DNA of 64,000 nucleotides from an uncultured Roseovarius sp. (GCA_947497295.1 CANMFU010000004.1:112545-176544); one strand, 5' to 3'. Shown: positions 45,902 to 55,681, counted from the stretch's first letter. Made by a program: numbers and translations. The notes: generated by a model not told the origin, from the sequence alone.

Positions 45902-46140
45902 ACCGTCCCGTCACATTTGAGGGCTGGCAGGTCTGGGACCTTGTCGACCGTCTCGGCGGTCAGCTGCGCGTGCTGCCCGGCGCGGTGATCGGTTGGGATC
46001 TGAACGCGGCACTCGCGCTCGGTGACGCGCTGGGCATCCCGCCTCCGGCCATGGCCGAACTGCTGCCCGCCATCGAGGCGGTGATGGTGGCAAAACTTAA
46101 CGAACAGATGGAGCAATCCCATGGCGGAAAAACGGGTTAG
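45464..46140 (+). CDS. Tail assembly chaperone, -1 frameshift form (gpG-T-like)
   Basis: At 45802-45808 the in-frame sequence A AAA AAC is a classic -1 slippery heptamer. Moving back one base opens a frame from 45808 to a TAG at 46138-46140. It encodes RLRALAEWSFGGGERYCEAC and then a well-formed domain with PVTFEGWQVWDLVDRLGGQL and AMAELLPAIEAVMVAKLNEQ. The second frame has GC-rich third positions. The join would give a 225-residue fusion, comparable to gpGT of lambda, with a C-x2-C-x3-C-x2-C cluster just after the slip. Confidence 0.8.
45802..45808 (+). promoter_or_regulatory. Slippery heptamer A AAA AAC for -1 ribosomal frameshifting
   Basis: The heptamer is in register with codons GAA AAA AAC of the short chaperone, and the -1 frame downstream is a good coding frame for 110 codons. 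A GC-rich segment follows and may form the stimulatory structure. Confidence 0.8.
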
Positions 46141-48295
46141 CGTCCGCCTCGCGGCCGTGGGCGGCCGACAGGTACGCGCCGAGCTGGAAGGCGTAGGAGA
46201 GGCCGGATCGCGCGGCTTTGGGCGTCTCAGCCGGGAGATGGAAGCGGCGAATGCCCGGATGGCGGCCTTCTCGCGCCGGGTCAAAGTCGCGGCTGCGGCC
46301 GCCGTGGCCGCCGCTGCGGCTGCTGGCGTGGCGATGGTTCGATCCGGGCTGCAAACGGTCGACGCGCAGGCCAAGCTGGCGCAATCGCTCGGCACGACAG
46401 TTGCCTCGATCCAGACGCTGGAGCGGGCGGGTGAACTCGCGGGCGTCTCCATCTCCGGCATCGAACAGGCGACAAAGGATCTGACACGACGGCTCAGCCA
46501 GGCGGCCGCCGGGACCGGCCCAGCCGCCGACGCGTTGGACCGGCTCGGGCTCTCAGCGACCGAGCTGATCACCCTGCCGCTGGACCAGCGCGTTGGGGCG
46601 ATCAACGCGGCCATCGAGAGTTTCGTGCCTGCGGCCGAACGCGCAGCCGTTGCAGGCCAGCTTTTCGGCGAAGAAGGCTCCATCGCAATGAGCCGGATCG
46701 ACACCGCGACGCTGCGCCAGGCGACCGAGGATGTTCTGGCTTTCGGTGTCGTCGTGTCGGAGCAGGACGCCGACCAGATCGAACGCACCAATGACGCCAT
46801 CTCCCGGCTCGGGCTGATCTGGCGCGGGCTGTCGAACCAGTTGGCCGTCGCTGCAGCACCTGCGCTGGAAGCGGTCGCGAATGCCATGGCGGCCGTGGCC
46901 AGCCGCACCGGGCCGCTCGGGATCGCGATCCGAGGCCTGTTCGACAACATCGGCCGCCTCACCACCTATGCCGTCACCTTTGTGGGTTTTCTCGCCGGGC
47001 GCTGGGTGGCGGGGATGGCGGTCGCCGCGCTCTCCGTGCGCGGTCTGGCCACCGCGCTTGTCCTGTTGCGGGGCGCGCTGATCCGCACCGGCATCGGGGC
47101 GCTGATCGTCGGTGCGGGTGAGTTGGTCTATCAGTTCACGAAGCTCGTTGCAGGCGCGGGTGGCTTTGGGGCCGCCATGGGGCTGATGGGCGATGTTGCC
47201 AAGGCTGTCTGGGACGGCATCAAGGCGACCGCCGGGTCCTTCGCGGATGATTTCCGGGCGCTGGGCGCGGATGTCGAGCGCATCTGGACCCGGCTGATGG
47301 CGTTCCTGTCGACCAAATGGGCTGAATTTCTGGGTCGGATCGGCCCCACGTTCAATGCCGTGGCCGAGGAGATCGGGGCTGAAACCCGGATCGACTGGTT
47401 TGGTGCCATGTCCTATGCCTCGATGCTCGAGCATGCCGCCAGCAACGCCGGGCACAGGGCCGACCGGTATCGCCAGCGCGCCGCCGCAACCCGCGCCGGG
47501 GCGTTTGACGGGGTCGGTCCGGCCTTGCAGGCACTGGGCGATGCAATGTCGGGCGGGGACGATACCGGCAGCGACGCGCTTGATCAGGCCACCGCGGCGA
47601 CGGAGCGGTTCGAGGCGACGCTTGGAGATGCCGGGCGGGCGGCGACGGATGCGGGAACTGCAGCCGGGGCAGCGGCCGCTGCCGCCAAACCCGATACCGA
47701 AGCCGCTGTTTCGGGTTGGCAGGCGGTCACCACGGCGCTGTCGGACTATGCCAGCAAGGCCCGCGATATCGGCGGGGATATCGGCCAGAGCCTCGTCAGC
47801 GCCTTCCAGTCGGCCGAGAATGCGGTCGGCGAGTTCGTGAAGACCGGCAAGCTGAAGTTTGGCGATCTGGTGACCTCGTTGATTGCTGATCTGGCGAAGC
47901 TCGGGGCGCGCAAGTTCATCCTCGGGCCGATCGCTAACGCGCTCTCCGGCGCACTCGGGGGCGTTGGTGGTGCGGGCGGGATCTTCGCGAACATCCTGCA
48001 TGCGGGCGGCGTGGTTGGATCGGGTGGGCCATCGCGGATGGTCCCAGCCATGGCCTTCGCGGCTGCCCCCCGGATGCATTCAGGCGGCGTCGCCGGTCTG
48101 CGGCATGACGAAGTGCCCGCAATCCTGCAACGTGGCGAGCGGGTGCTGTCACGGAGGGAGGCGCAGTCCTACGGCGCAGGCAGCAGCGTCAACGTCACCA
48201 TCATGGCCCGCGATGCCGAGAGCTTCCGGCAATCGCGCACGCAAGTCGCGGCCGACATCGCCCGCGCCGTATCGCTCGGGCGGAGGGGCATGTGA
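46121..48295 (+). CDS. Tail tape-measure protein
   Basis: This 724-residue protein begins MAEKRVSVRLAAVGGRQVRA with a coiled region and an early hydrophobic helix (VAAAAAVAAAAAAGVAMV). A membrane-spanning middle follows, with TYAVTFVGFLAGRWVAGM, AALSVRGLATALVLLRGALI and TGIGALIVGAGELVY. The C-terminus NAVGEFVKTGKLKFGDLVTS and GGVVGSGGPSRMVP is typical for tape-measure ends (LHSGG motif variant MHSGGVAGL). Length sets tail length. It overlaps the chaperone frame and the next gene. Confidence 0.92.
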   Translation: MAEKRVSVRLAAVGGRQVRAELEGVGEAGSRGFGRLSREMEAANARMAAFSRRVKVAAAAAVAAAAAAGVAMVRSGLQTVDAQAKLAQSLGTTVASIQTLERAGELAGVSISGIEQATKDLTRRLSQAAAGTGPAADALDRLGLSATELITLPLDQRVGAINAAIESFVPAAERAAVAGQLFGEEGSIAMSRIDTATLRQATEDVLAFGVVVSEQDADQIERTNDAISRLGLIWRGLSNQLAVAAAPALEAVANAMAAVASRTGPLGIAIRGLFDNIGRLTTYAVTFVGFLAGRWVAGMAVAALSVRGLATALVLLRGALIRTGIGALIVGAGELVYQFTKLVAGAGGFGAAMGLMGDVAKAVWDGIKATAGSFADDFRALGADVERIWTRLMAFLSTKWAEFLGRIGPTFNAVAEEIGAETRIDWFGAMSYASMLEHAASNAGHRADRYRQRAAATRAGAFDGVGPALQALGDAMSGGDDTGSDALDQATAATERFEATLGDAGRAATDAGTAAGAAAAAAKPDTEAAVSGWQAVTTALSDYASKARDIGGDIGQSLVSAFQSAENAVGEFVKTGKLKFGDLVTSLIADLAKLGARKFILGPIANALSGALGGVGGAGGIFANILHAGGVVGSGGPSRMVPAMAFAAAPRMHSGGVAGLRHDEVPAILQRGERVLSRREAQSYGAGSSVNVTIMARDAESFRQSRTQVAADIARAVSLGRRGM

Positions 48296-48918
48296 TGTTC
48301 CACGAGGTCCGGTTTCCCGACAATATCAGCCGCGGTGCGCGCGGCGGACCGGAACGCCGCACCCAGATTGTCGAATTGGCCTCGGGCGACGAGGAGCGCA
48401 ACGCCAGCTGGGCGAACAGCCGACGCCGCTATGATGTGGCCTATGGCATCCGCCGCGCCGACGATCTGGCAGCGGTCGTGGCATTTTTCGAGGCGCGGAA
48501 CGGCCGCCTGCATGGGTTCCGCTTCAAGGACTGGGGCGACCACAAATCCTGCCTGCCTTCGGGCACGCCATCGCCGACTGATCAGGGGATCGGGACCGGC
48601 GATGGCGCGACGACCGGCTTCCAGCTGGTAAAGCGCTACACCTCCGGTGCGCAATCCTGGACGCGCGCCATCGCCAAGCCAGTGGTGGGAACTGTGCGGA
48701 TTGCGCTTGGCGGGGTGGAGCAGCCCTCCGGCTGGTCGGTCGATACGACCACTGGCCTCGTCACCTTTAGCTCCGCGCCCGGCGCTGGCGTCGCGATCAC
48801 CGCAGGTTTCGAATTCGACGTGCCGGTCCGCTTCGACAGCGATGCGCTCGATGTGACCCACGACATCGAACGACTGGGCTCGATCACCTCCATTCCATTG
48901 CTGGAACTGCGCCAATGA
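48295..48918 (+). CDS. DUF2460 (GTA gp12-like) distal tail protein
   Basis: The 207-residue protein (MFHEVRFPDNISRGARGGPE) has the family motifs RRYDVAYGIRRADDLAAVVA and FFEARNGRLHGFRFKDWGDH, and ends in DVTHDIERLGSITSIPLLEL. In gene-transfer agents this protein forms the distal-tail disc under the tape measure. The ATG overlaps the tape-measure stop by one base, and the next gene overlaps its stop. Confidence 0.92.
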   Translation: MFHEVRFPDNISRGARGGPERRTQIVELASGDEERNASWANSRRRYDVAYGIRRADDLAAVVAFFEARNGRLHGFRFKDWGDHKSCLPSGTPSPTDQGIGTGDGATTGFQLVKRYTSGAQSWTRAIAKPVVGTVRIALGGVEQPSGWSVDTTTGLVTFSSAPGAGVAITAGFEFDVPVRFDSDALDVTHDIERLGSITSIPLLELRQ

Positions 48919-49799
48919 AAAATATGAACCCTGACCTGCAGGCCCATCTCGACGAGGGGACGACGACGCTATCCTGGTGCTGGCGGATTGCCCGCGCGGA
49001 TGGCGTGAGCTTCGGCTTCACCGATCATGACGTGACGCTGAGCTTTGACGGCACCGATTTCGAGCCGGAGAGCGGGCTGACGGCCTCAGAGGTCCGGTCT
49101 GGCTCCGACCTCTCCGTCGATGCGCAGGATGCCGAAGGTGTGCTGACCTCGGACCGGATTACCGAGACCGACATTCTCGATGGACGCTGGGACAATGCTG
49201 AGGTGGAGGTCTGGCGGGTCAACTGGGCCGACACGGGTCAGCGCGTGCTGATGCGCCGGGGCGCCATCGGGCAAATCCGGCGCGGGCGGTTGGCCTTCGT
49301 GGCCGAGGTGCGATCGCTCGCGCATGTGTTGGGCCAGACGGTGGGACGGACATTCCAGGCGACCTGCGATGCCGCGCTCGGCGATGCACGCTGCGGCGTC
49401 GATCTGGAGGACCCCGCCTACAAGGGCACGGGCGCCGTCATCGATCTGCTGCGTGACCGTGCCTTCACCGCCTCGGGCCTCGGCGGATTCACCTCCGGCT
49501 GGTTCACGTTCGGCACGGTCGAATGGACAAGCGGTGCGAATGCCGGGCGGCGTTCGGAAATCATCGCGCATGACGTGACCGACGGTATCGCTGTGGTGAC
49601 ATTGCTGGAAGCTCCGGTGCGGCCCTTCGCCGAGACTGATACGTTCAGCATCCGCGCGGGCTGCGACAAGCGCATGGAGACCTGCGGCGCGAAGTTCGCC
49701 AACATCGCCAACTTTCGGGGCTTCCCGCATATCCCTGGCCAGGATGCGGTGCTTCGCTATGCGACGAAGGACGGCGGGCATGAGGGGGCGGTGCTGTGA
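48915..49799 (+). CDS. DUF2163 (GTA gp13-like) hub protein
   Basis: This 294-residue protein has the DUF2163 signatures: DGVSFGFTDHDVTLSFDGTD, DLSVDAQDAEGVLTSDRITE, and the C-terminal phage_BR0599 part with GCDKRMETCGAKFANIANFR. The cysteine-rich end (CDKRMETC) is conserved in the family and may bind an iron-sulfur cluster, as reported for gene-transfer-agent hub proteins. It follows DUF2460 in the standard order. Confidence 0.9.
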   Translation: MKNMNPDLQAHLDEGTTTLSWCWRIARADGVSFGFTDHDVTLSFDGTDFEPESGLTASEVRSGSDLSVDAQDAEGVLTSDRITETDILDGRWDNAEVEVWRVNWADTGQRVLMRRGAIGQIRRGRLAFVAEVRSLAHVLGQTVGRTFQATCDAALGDARCGVDLEDPAYKGTGAVIDLLRDRAFTASGLGGFTSGWFTFGTVEWTSGANAGRRSEIIAHDVTDGIAVVTLLEAPVRPFAETDTFSIRAGCDKRMETCGAKFANIANFRGFPHIPGQDAVLRYATKDGGHEGAVL

Positions 49800-50242
49800 C
49801 ACAAGCTTTCGCCTCAGCCGATCCTGATCGCGTCATCGCAATCGCGCGATCCTGGCTCGGGACGCCGTATCACGACCAGGCCAGCCTTCGCGGCGTTGGC
49901 TGCGACTGCCTCGGCCTCGCGCGGGGCGTCTGGCGCGAGGTCGTCGGCCCCGAGCCGTTCCCGATCCCACCCTACAGCCGGGATTGGGGCGAGACCGGCC
50001 CGCGCGAGGTGCTGGCAGAGGGCGCACGGCGCATGATGCCGGAGATCGCACTATCAGACGCGGGTCCCGGCGCGCTGGTCCTGTTCCGCATGACGCCGCG
50101 CGCCATCGCCAAGCATGTCGGGATCCTCACGGGTCCGGGCAGTTTCCTCCACGCCTATGAGCGGCTTGGCGTGATCGAGGAACCGCTCACCCCATCTTGG
50201 GCGCGCAAGCTCGCCTTCGCTTTCATGTTTCCCCAACGCTGA
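49796..50242 (+). CDS. NlpC/P60 cell-wall peptidase (GTA gp14-like)
   Basis: The 148-residue enzyme has a catalytic cysteine C38 in GVGCDCLGL and a histidine H107 in AKHVGIL, placed as in NlpC/P60 peptidases. It would cleave peptidoglycan cross-links so that the tail can reach the membrane. It starts with GTG overlapping the DUF2163 stop and precedes the giant baseplate gene by 9 bp. Confidence 0.92.
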   Translation: MTQAFASADPDRVIAIARSWLGTPYHDQASLRGVGCDCLGLARGVWREVVGPEPFPIPPYSRDWGETGPREVLAEGARRMMPEIALSDAGPGALVLFRMTPRAIAKHVGILTGPGSFLHAYERLGVIEEPLTPSWARKLAFAFMFPQR

Positions 50243-50251
50243 GGTTTTGCG

Positions 50252-53200
50252 ATGGCCACACTTGTTCTCGGTGCCGCAGGTGCCGCCATTGGCGGCAGCA
50301 TCGGCGGCGCGATCCTCGGCGTCAGCGCCGCCACCATCGGTGGCTTCATCGGCTCCACCATCGGATCGGTCGTCGACAGCTGGATCATCTCGTCGCTCGC
50401 GCCAACCCAACGGATCGAAGGGGCGCGGATGGACAATCTGCGCATCACCTCAGCCACCGAAGGTGCGGTGATCCCGCGCCTCTATGGCCGGATGCGGATC
50501 GGCGGCAACATCATCTGGGCCACGGATTTTCGTGAGGAGACCAAAACCACCACGCAAGGCGGCGGCAAGGGCGGCGGAGGCGGAGGTGGCAAGGTCAAGA
50601 CGACCGAGTATCTGTACTATGCGTCCTTCGCCGTTGCGCTCTGCGAAGGGCCGATCACCGGCGTCGGGCGCGTCTGGGCCGACGGCAAGCCGATGGACAT
50701 GTCCGGTGTGACCTGGCGCTGGTATCCCGGCATTGAGGCGCAATCGCCAGACCCGTTCATCGCCGCAAAGATGGGCGCTGGCAACGCGCCCGGCTATCGC
50801 GGCACCGCCTATGTCGTCTTCGAAGATCTGCCGCTGGGGAACTACGGCAACCGCATCCCGCAGCTAAGTTTTGAGGTGTTCCGTCCTCTGGCCGATCCCG
50901 ACAGCGCCGAGGGTCTGACCCGCGCGATCACCATGATCCCGGCCTCCGGCGAATTTACCTATGCCACGGGCGCAATCCGCAAGGGCGGCAGCGGGGCGAC
51001 GCAGGCTGAGAACCTGAACGCCCGGGCCGATGTGCCAGACATGGTGGTGGCGCTGGATCGGCTGCAAGCATCCGCGCCGAAGGTCGAGAGCATCAGCCTC
51101 GTGGTGTCCTGGTTCGGCGATGATCTGCGCGCAGGGCACTGCCGGATCCGGCCCAAGGTCGAACTGGCCGCCAAAAACACCACGCCAGCCGTATGGTCGG
51201 TGAATGGTGTGAACAGGGCGGCTGCACAGCTGGTCAGCCGCGACGATCAGAACCGGGCGAACTTTGGCGGCACGCCAGCGGATTTCACGGTGGTGCAGGC
51301 GATCCGGGAGATGAAAGACCGAGGCCTGCGCGTCACCTTCTATCCGTTCCTGATGATGGATGTGCCGCACGGCAATACCCTGCCGAACCCGTATTCCGAC
51401 AACGCGACCGGGACGGGCCAGCCTGCTTTCCCCTGGCGCGGGCGGATCACCTGTTCACCTGCAGGGGGCTATGTCGGATCTATGGACAAGACCGCCACGG
51501 CTGCTGCGCAGGTTGCAGCGCTGTTCGGCGCGGCGACGTCCGCGAACTATGCGGTTTCCGGGCAGTCGGTTTCATGGACCGGATCGCCCAGCGACTGGGG
51601 CCTGCGCCGGATGGTGCTGCACTATGCCCATCTCTGCGCCGCTGCAGGCGGGGTCGATGCCTTCCTGATCGGCTCGGAGATGCGCGGGCTGACGACGATC
51701 CGTTCCGGGGCGAGCAGCTATCCGACGGTGCAGGCGTTGCGCGACCTGGCGGCGGATGTGCGGGCGATCCTTGGGGCGTCGACAAAGATCGGCTACGCGG
51801 CTGACTGGTCGGAGTATTTCGGGCACCATCCTGCGGACGGCAGTGGTGATGTGTTCTTCCACCTCGATCCGCTCTGGGCCGATCCGGAGATCGATTTCAT
51901 CGGCATCGACAACTACATGCCGCTCTCGGATTGGCGCGACGGGTTCGATCATGCCGATGCGTCCGAGGGTTGGCCTGCGATCTACGACCGGGCTTATCTG
52001 CAGGCAAATATCGCGGGCGGCGAGGGGTTTGAGTGGTTCTATGCCAGCGCTGCCGACCGCACCGCGCAGGTGCGGACGCCGATCACCGACGGCACGGCAG
52101 GAAAGCCCTGGGTGTTCCGCAACAAGGATCTGCGCGCCTGGTGGTCAAACTTGCACTACAACCGCCCGGGCGGGGTGGAAAGCAGCACGCCGACGGCTTG
52201 GGTGCCGCAGTCCAAGCCGATCTGGTTCACCGAGCTTGGCTGCCCCGCCATTGACCGCGGCACCAATCAGCCCAACGTCTTCTTCGACCCGAAATCCTCG
52301 GAGAGCGTCACGCCGCATTTCTCGCGTGGCTGGCGGGATGATGCGATCCAGCGCGCCTATCTTGAAGCAACCTATCTCTGGTGGAGCACCCCGGCGAACA
52401 ACCCGGTGTCATCGATCTACAGCGGCCGGATGGTCCATGTGCCGGAATGTGCCGCCTGGACCTGGGACGCACGGCCCTATCCGTTCTTTCCCGAACTCAC
52501 CGATGTCTGGGCCGATGGGCCAAACTGGCGGCTCGGGCACTGGCTGACCGGGCGGCTCGGGGCGGTGTCGCTGGCGGCGCTCGTGCGGCACCTCTGCCTG
52601 CGGGCCGGAATGCCGGAGACCCGGATCGATGTTACCGGCCTCTGGGGCGCGGTGGAAGGCTATGCCATCGGCGCGTTGGAGTCACCGCGTGCCTCGATCA
52701 CCACGCTTTCGCGGCACTTCGGCTTCGATGCCGTAGAGACGGAAGGGCTGATCCGCTTCGTCATGCGCGGCCGGGCCTCCACCGCGACCATCGCGCACGA
52801 TGACCTCGTTGCCCCGCGCGAGGGCGACGTGCTTGAACTGACCCGCGGCCAGGAGACGGAATTGCCACAGGCCCTGAAATGGCAGGTGGCGCGCGCCGAT
52901 GAGGACTATGACGCCGCCCTTGTCGAGGCGCGCCGCATCACGGTCGACACCACGCGGATCGCGTCGGAGAGTTTTCCCATGGCGGTGCCGCCCGAGGAAG
53001 CCGAACGCCGCTGTCGCCGCGCACTGATGGAGGTGTGGATGGGGCGGGAGACGGCGGCGTTTCGTCTACCGCCCTCGCGGCTGGGCCTTGATCCGGCGGA
53101 TGTTGTGACGCTGGAACACGACGGGCGACAGATGGACCTGCGGCTCATTTCCATTGCCGACGCAGAGGCGCGAGGCATCGAGGCGGTGCATCAGGACCGT

Positions 53201-54223
53201 GCAGCCTACGATATGCCGCCCGGATCGCCACGTCCGTCGTCGCTCCTGAGCCCCGTCGTGTTCGGCGCTCCCGAGGTCGTGTTGATGGACCTGCCGCAGC
53301 TGACCGAGGATCAGGCCGCCCATCGGCCGATGATCGCAGCGCACGCGGTTCCCTGGCCGGGGGAGATGGCAGTGTTTCGCAGCCCGTCGACGGACGGGTT
53401 CGAGCTGCTGACCACGTTTGGCAGCCGGGCACGGATCGGGGAGTTGGTCTCGGACTTCTACGCAGGCCCGTCATCCCGGTTCGATCTCGGCAATACGCTC
53501 GTCATTGACCTGCTCTCTGGTGCGCTGGAAAGTGTCACTGACCTGACGTTGTTCGGCGGAGCCAATGCCATCGCCGTCGAGAGCGCCCCCGGCATCTGGG
53601 AAATCGTGCAGGCAGGCGCTGCAGACCTGATTGCGCCAGGCCGCTATCGCCTGACGCGGCTGCTGCGCGGCCAGCGAGGCACGGAAGCGGCGATGGCGAA
53701 TCCCGTGCACGCAGGCGCGCGGGTAGTGGTGCTGGACGCGAGCCTTGCCTCGCTGCCAATCACGGAAGCCGATCTCGGACTGCCATGGAACTGGCGCATC
53801 GGTCCCGCAAGCCGGTCTGTCAGCGATGAGACCTTTGTCGCGGCCAGTTTCACGCCCGAAGGCGCTGGGCTGCGGCCGTTCTCGGTGGCCCATGTCGGAC
53901 AGCCGTGGCGACGACCGCGCGCACCGGGCGATCTGACCATCCGCTGGACACGACGGTCCCGCGCGCTCTCGGCCGACAGCTGGGGTGCGGTTGAGGTGCC
54001 GCTGATCGAGGAGGTCGAAGCCTATGAGCTCGAGATCCTCGACGGGGCTACGGTGAAGCGCACGCTGACCACAACCACGACCAACGCCATCTACTCGGCC
54101 GCCGAGCAAACCAGCGACTGGGGTGCGCTTCTGGGCCCCGTCGACACGCTGACCATCCGTATCTACCAGCTCTCCAACCTGATCGGGCGGGGTGCGGCCA
54201 AGACCACCACGCTGATATTCTGA
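50252..54223 (+). CDS. Giant baseplate protein (GTA gp15-like, megatron)
   Basis: The 1323-residue protein begins with a glycine-rich hydrophobic stretch (VLGAAGAAIGGSIGGAILGV). It continues with a tail-hub region (KTTEYLYYASFAVALCEGPI). It has a GTA TIM-barrel domain around residues 330-740 (VDAFLIGSEMRGLTTIR, DNYMPLSDWRDGFDHA, WFTELGCPAIDRGTNQPNVF) and ends with fibronectin-like and receptor-binding parts. It is the lambda J analogue and decides host contact together with the fibre that follows. Confidence 0.93.
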   Translation: MATLVLGAAGAAIGGSIGGAILGVSAATIGGFIGSTIGSVVDSWIISSLAPTQRIEGARMDNLRITSATEGAVIPRLYGRMRIGGNIIWATDFREETKTTTQGGGKGGGGGGGKVKTTEYLYYASFAVALCEGPITGVGRVWADGKPMDMSGVTWRWYPGIEAQSPDPFIAAKMGAGNAPGYRGTAYVVFEDLPLGNYGNRIPQLSFEVFRPLADPDSAEGLTRAITMIPASGEFTYATGAIRKGGSGATQAENLNARADVPDMVVALDRLQASAPKVESISLVVSWFGDDLRAGHCRIRPKVELAAKNTTPAVWSVNGVNRAAAQLVSRDDQNRANFGGTPADFTVVQAIREMKDRGLRVTFYPFLMMDVPHGNTLPNPYSDNATGTGQPAFPWRGRITCSPAGGYVGSMDKTATAAAQVAALFGAATSANYAVSGQSVSWTGSPSDWGLRRMVLHYAHLCAAAGGVDAFLIGSEMRGLTTIRSGASSYPTVQALRDLAADVRAILGASTKIGYAADWSEYFGHHPADGSGDVFFHLDPLWADPEIDFIGIDNYMPLSDWRDGFDHADASEGWPAIYDRAYLQANIAGGEGFEWFYASAADRTAQVRTPITDGTAGKPWVFRNKDLRAWWSNLHYNRPGGVESSTPTAWVPQSKPIWFTELGCPAIDRGTNQPNVFFDPKSSESVTPHFSRGWRDDAIQRAYLEATYLWWSTPANNPVSSIYSGRMVHVPECAAWTWDARPYPFFPELTDVWADGPNWRLGHWLTGRLGAVSLAALVRHLCLRAGMPETRIDVTGLWGAVEGYAIGALESPRASITTLSRHFGFDAVETEGLIRFVMRGRASTATIAHDDLVAPREGDVLELTRGQETELPQALKWQVARADEDYDAALVEARRITVDTTRIASESFPMAVPPEEAERRCRRALMEVWMGRETAAFRLPPSRLGLDPADVVTLEHDGRQMDLRLISIADAEARGIEAVHQDRAAYDMPPGSPRPSSLLSPVVFGAPEVVLMDLPQLTEDQAAHRPMIAAHAVPWPGEMAVFRSPSTDGFELLTTFGSRARIGELVSDFYAGPSSRFDLGNTLVIDLLSGALESVTDLTLFGGANAIAVESAPGIWEIVQAGAADLIAPGRYRLTRLLRGQRGTEAAMANPVHAGARVVVLDASLASLPITEADLGLPWNWRIGPASRSVSDETFVAASFTPEGAGLRPFSVAHVGQPWRRPRAPGDLTIRWTRRSRALSADSWGAVEVPLIEEVEAYELEILDGATVKRTLTTTTTNAIYSAAEQTSDWGALLGPVDTLTIRIYQLSNLIGRGAAKTTTLIF

Positions 54224-54233
54224 AAGGACCACC

Positions 54234-55310
54234 ATGGCCGACGCCACGACCCATCTGCTGCTGCCCTACATCCTGGCGGCGCAGGCCCAGAAGCACGTCA
54301 CCCACAACGAGGCGCTTCAGCTGCTCGACGGGCTCGTGCAGCTCTCCGTTCTCGACCGCGATCTGACCACGCCGCCCGGTTCACCCGCCGACGGCGAGCG
54401 CTACATCGTCGCCTCGGGTGCCACCGACGATTGGGCGGGCTGGGATCAGAACGTCGCTTTGTTCACTGACGGAGCCTGGCTGCGCCTGCCGCCACGCACC
54501 GGCTGGCGGGCTTGGGTCGAAGATGAGGACCTGCTGTTGGTCTATGACGGCGCGGGCTGGATCGGGACGACACCCGAGTCGATACAGAACCTCGCGCTGC
54601 TGGGCGTGGGCACGACCGCCGATCCCGCCAACCCGTTCTCAGCCAAGCTGAACGCCGCGCTATGGACGGCTAAGACCGTGGCCGAAGGCGGCACCGGCAA
54701 TCTGTTCTATACCATGAACAAGGAAGCGGCGAACGACGACGTCGGGCTCACACTTCAGACCGGTTTCGTGACAAAGGCGCTGCTGGGGTTGTTCGGGTCA
54801 GACAAGTTCCGCCTCGCGGTCTCGCCCGACGGCAGCACGTTCTTCGACGGGCTCATCGTCGACAACACGACCGGTATCGTCGATCAACCCCGGCTGCCGC
54901 GCTTCAAGGCCTATACAGACTATGACAACTATGCCGGTGTCGGGACCTGGACAAAGATTGCCCTCAACAACACCGAGTATAACGATCAGGGCTGTTTTGA
55001 TGCCGGGACCAACCTATTCACCGCGCCCGTCGACGGGACATACATCTTCGGTGCGACGCTCCTCTACAAGATCAACTCCAGCACCACGGCGCGGATGCGC
55101 GGACGGCTGCTGCTGAACGGCAGCTCGGAAATCCGGGGCTCCTTCGGCGAGAGCTCGGCCACCCATGTTTCGCTGGCCACCGCCATCTGGCTGCAAACCA
55201 TGGTGCCGCTGAGCGCGGGCGATACCGTCGAGCTGCAGGGGTATTTCCGCGCGCAGGATGGGTATTTCGCGGCCGAGCACACGTCCTTCTGGGGCGCGAA
55301 GATCGGCTGA
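54234..55310 (+). CDS. DUF2793 tail protein with C-terminal C1q-like domain
   Basis: The first 130 residues form DUF2793 (LPYILAAQAQKHVTHNEALQ, DGERYIVASGATDDWAGWDQ). Around residue 220 a C1q/TNF-like jelly-roll begins: VGTWTKIALNNTEYNDQGCF, FTAPVDGTYIFGATLLYK and a closing DGYFAAEHTSFWGAKIG. DUF2793 anchors tail tips in Rhodobacterales phages, and C1q-like heads are trimeric binding units, so this is the likely receptor-binding fibre. The whole protein has 358 residues. Confidence 0.82.
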   Translation: MADATTHLLLPYILAAQAQKHVTHNEALQLLDGLVQLSVLDRDLTTPPGSPADGERYIVASGATDDWAGWDQNVALFTDGAWLRLPPRTGWRAWVEDEDLLLVYDGAGWIGTTPESIQNLALLGVGTTADPANPFSAKLNAALWTAKTVAEGGTGNLFYTMNKEAANDDVGLTLQTGFVTKALLGLFGSDKFRLAVSPDGSTFFDGLIVDNTTGIVDQPRLPRFKAYTDYDNYAGVGTWTKIALNNTEYNDQGCFDAGTNLFTAPVDGTYIFGATLLYKINSSTTARMRGRLLLNGSSEIRGSFGESSATHVSLATAIWLQTMVPLSAGDTVELQGYFRAQDGYFAAEHTSFWGAKIG

Positions 55311-55339
55311 GTGGCGCACGAAGATCGAAGGACATCACC

Positions 55340-55648
55340 ATGACAGAACGTAACTCCCTCGCGCAGGAGGTTGGCGCGGCCTTGCGCGACCATGGCATCA
55401 CCGCCGCCATCACCGCGCTGATCGGTGGCACCATCGCCCTGCTGGCCGCCGTTTCGCGCAGGGCGTTCACCAATGACGCCATGCTGTCCCGGTTGGACCG
55501 CGAGCTTCTGGCCGAGCGCGATCGCGTGGATCGCCAGCGCGCCGAGGACCGCAAGGGCGACGCCGACCGGCTGGAGCGGATCGAGACTGATATCCGTGCA
55601 ATGCGTGATCTGATGTTCGAAGCATTTCAGCGCGGCCGCAGCGACTGA
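55340..55648 (+). CDS. Small membrane-anchored coiled-coil protein of the lysis region
   Basis: The 102-residue protein has one membrane helix (ITAAITALIGGTIALLAAV) followed by a highly charged coiled coil (LDRELLAERDRVDRQRAEDR, ADRLERIETDIRAMRD). Position just before the lysozyme suggests a holin or holin modulator, though a single-span holin of this type is unproven. Ribosome site AAGGA precedes the ATG. Confidence 0.6.
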   Translation: MTERNSLAQEVGAALRDHGITAAITALIGGTIALLAAVSRRAFTNDAMLSRLDRELLAERDRVDRQRAEDRKGDADRLERIETDIRAMRDLMFEAFQRGRSD

Positions 55649-55681
55649 TCGATATTCCCGCCACGACGCCAACCCAACCGA

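Noticed and set aside
46553..48079. Antisense frame of about 500 codons over the tape measure
   Set aside because: No domain, no ribosome site, and the sense frame is a complete tape-measure protein.
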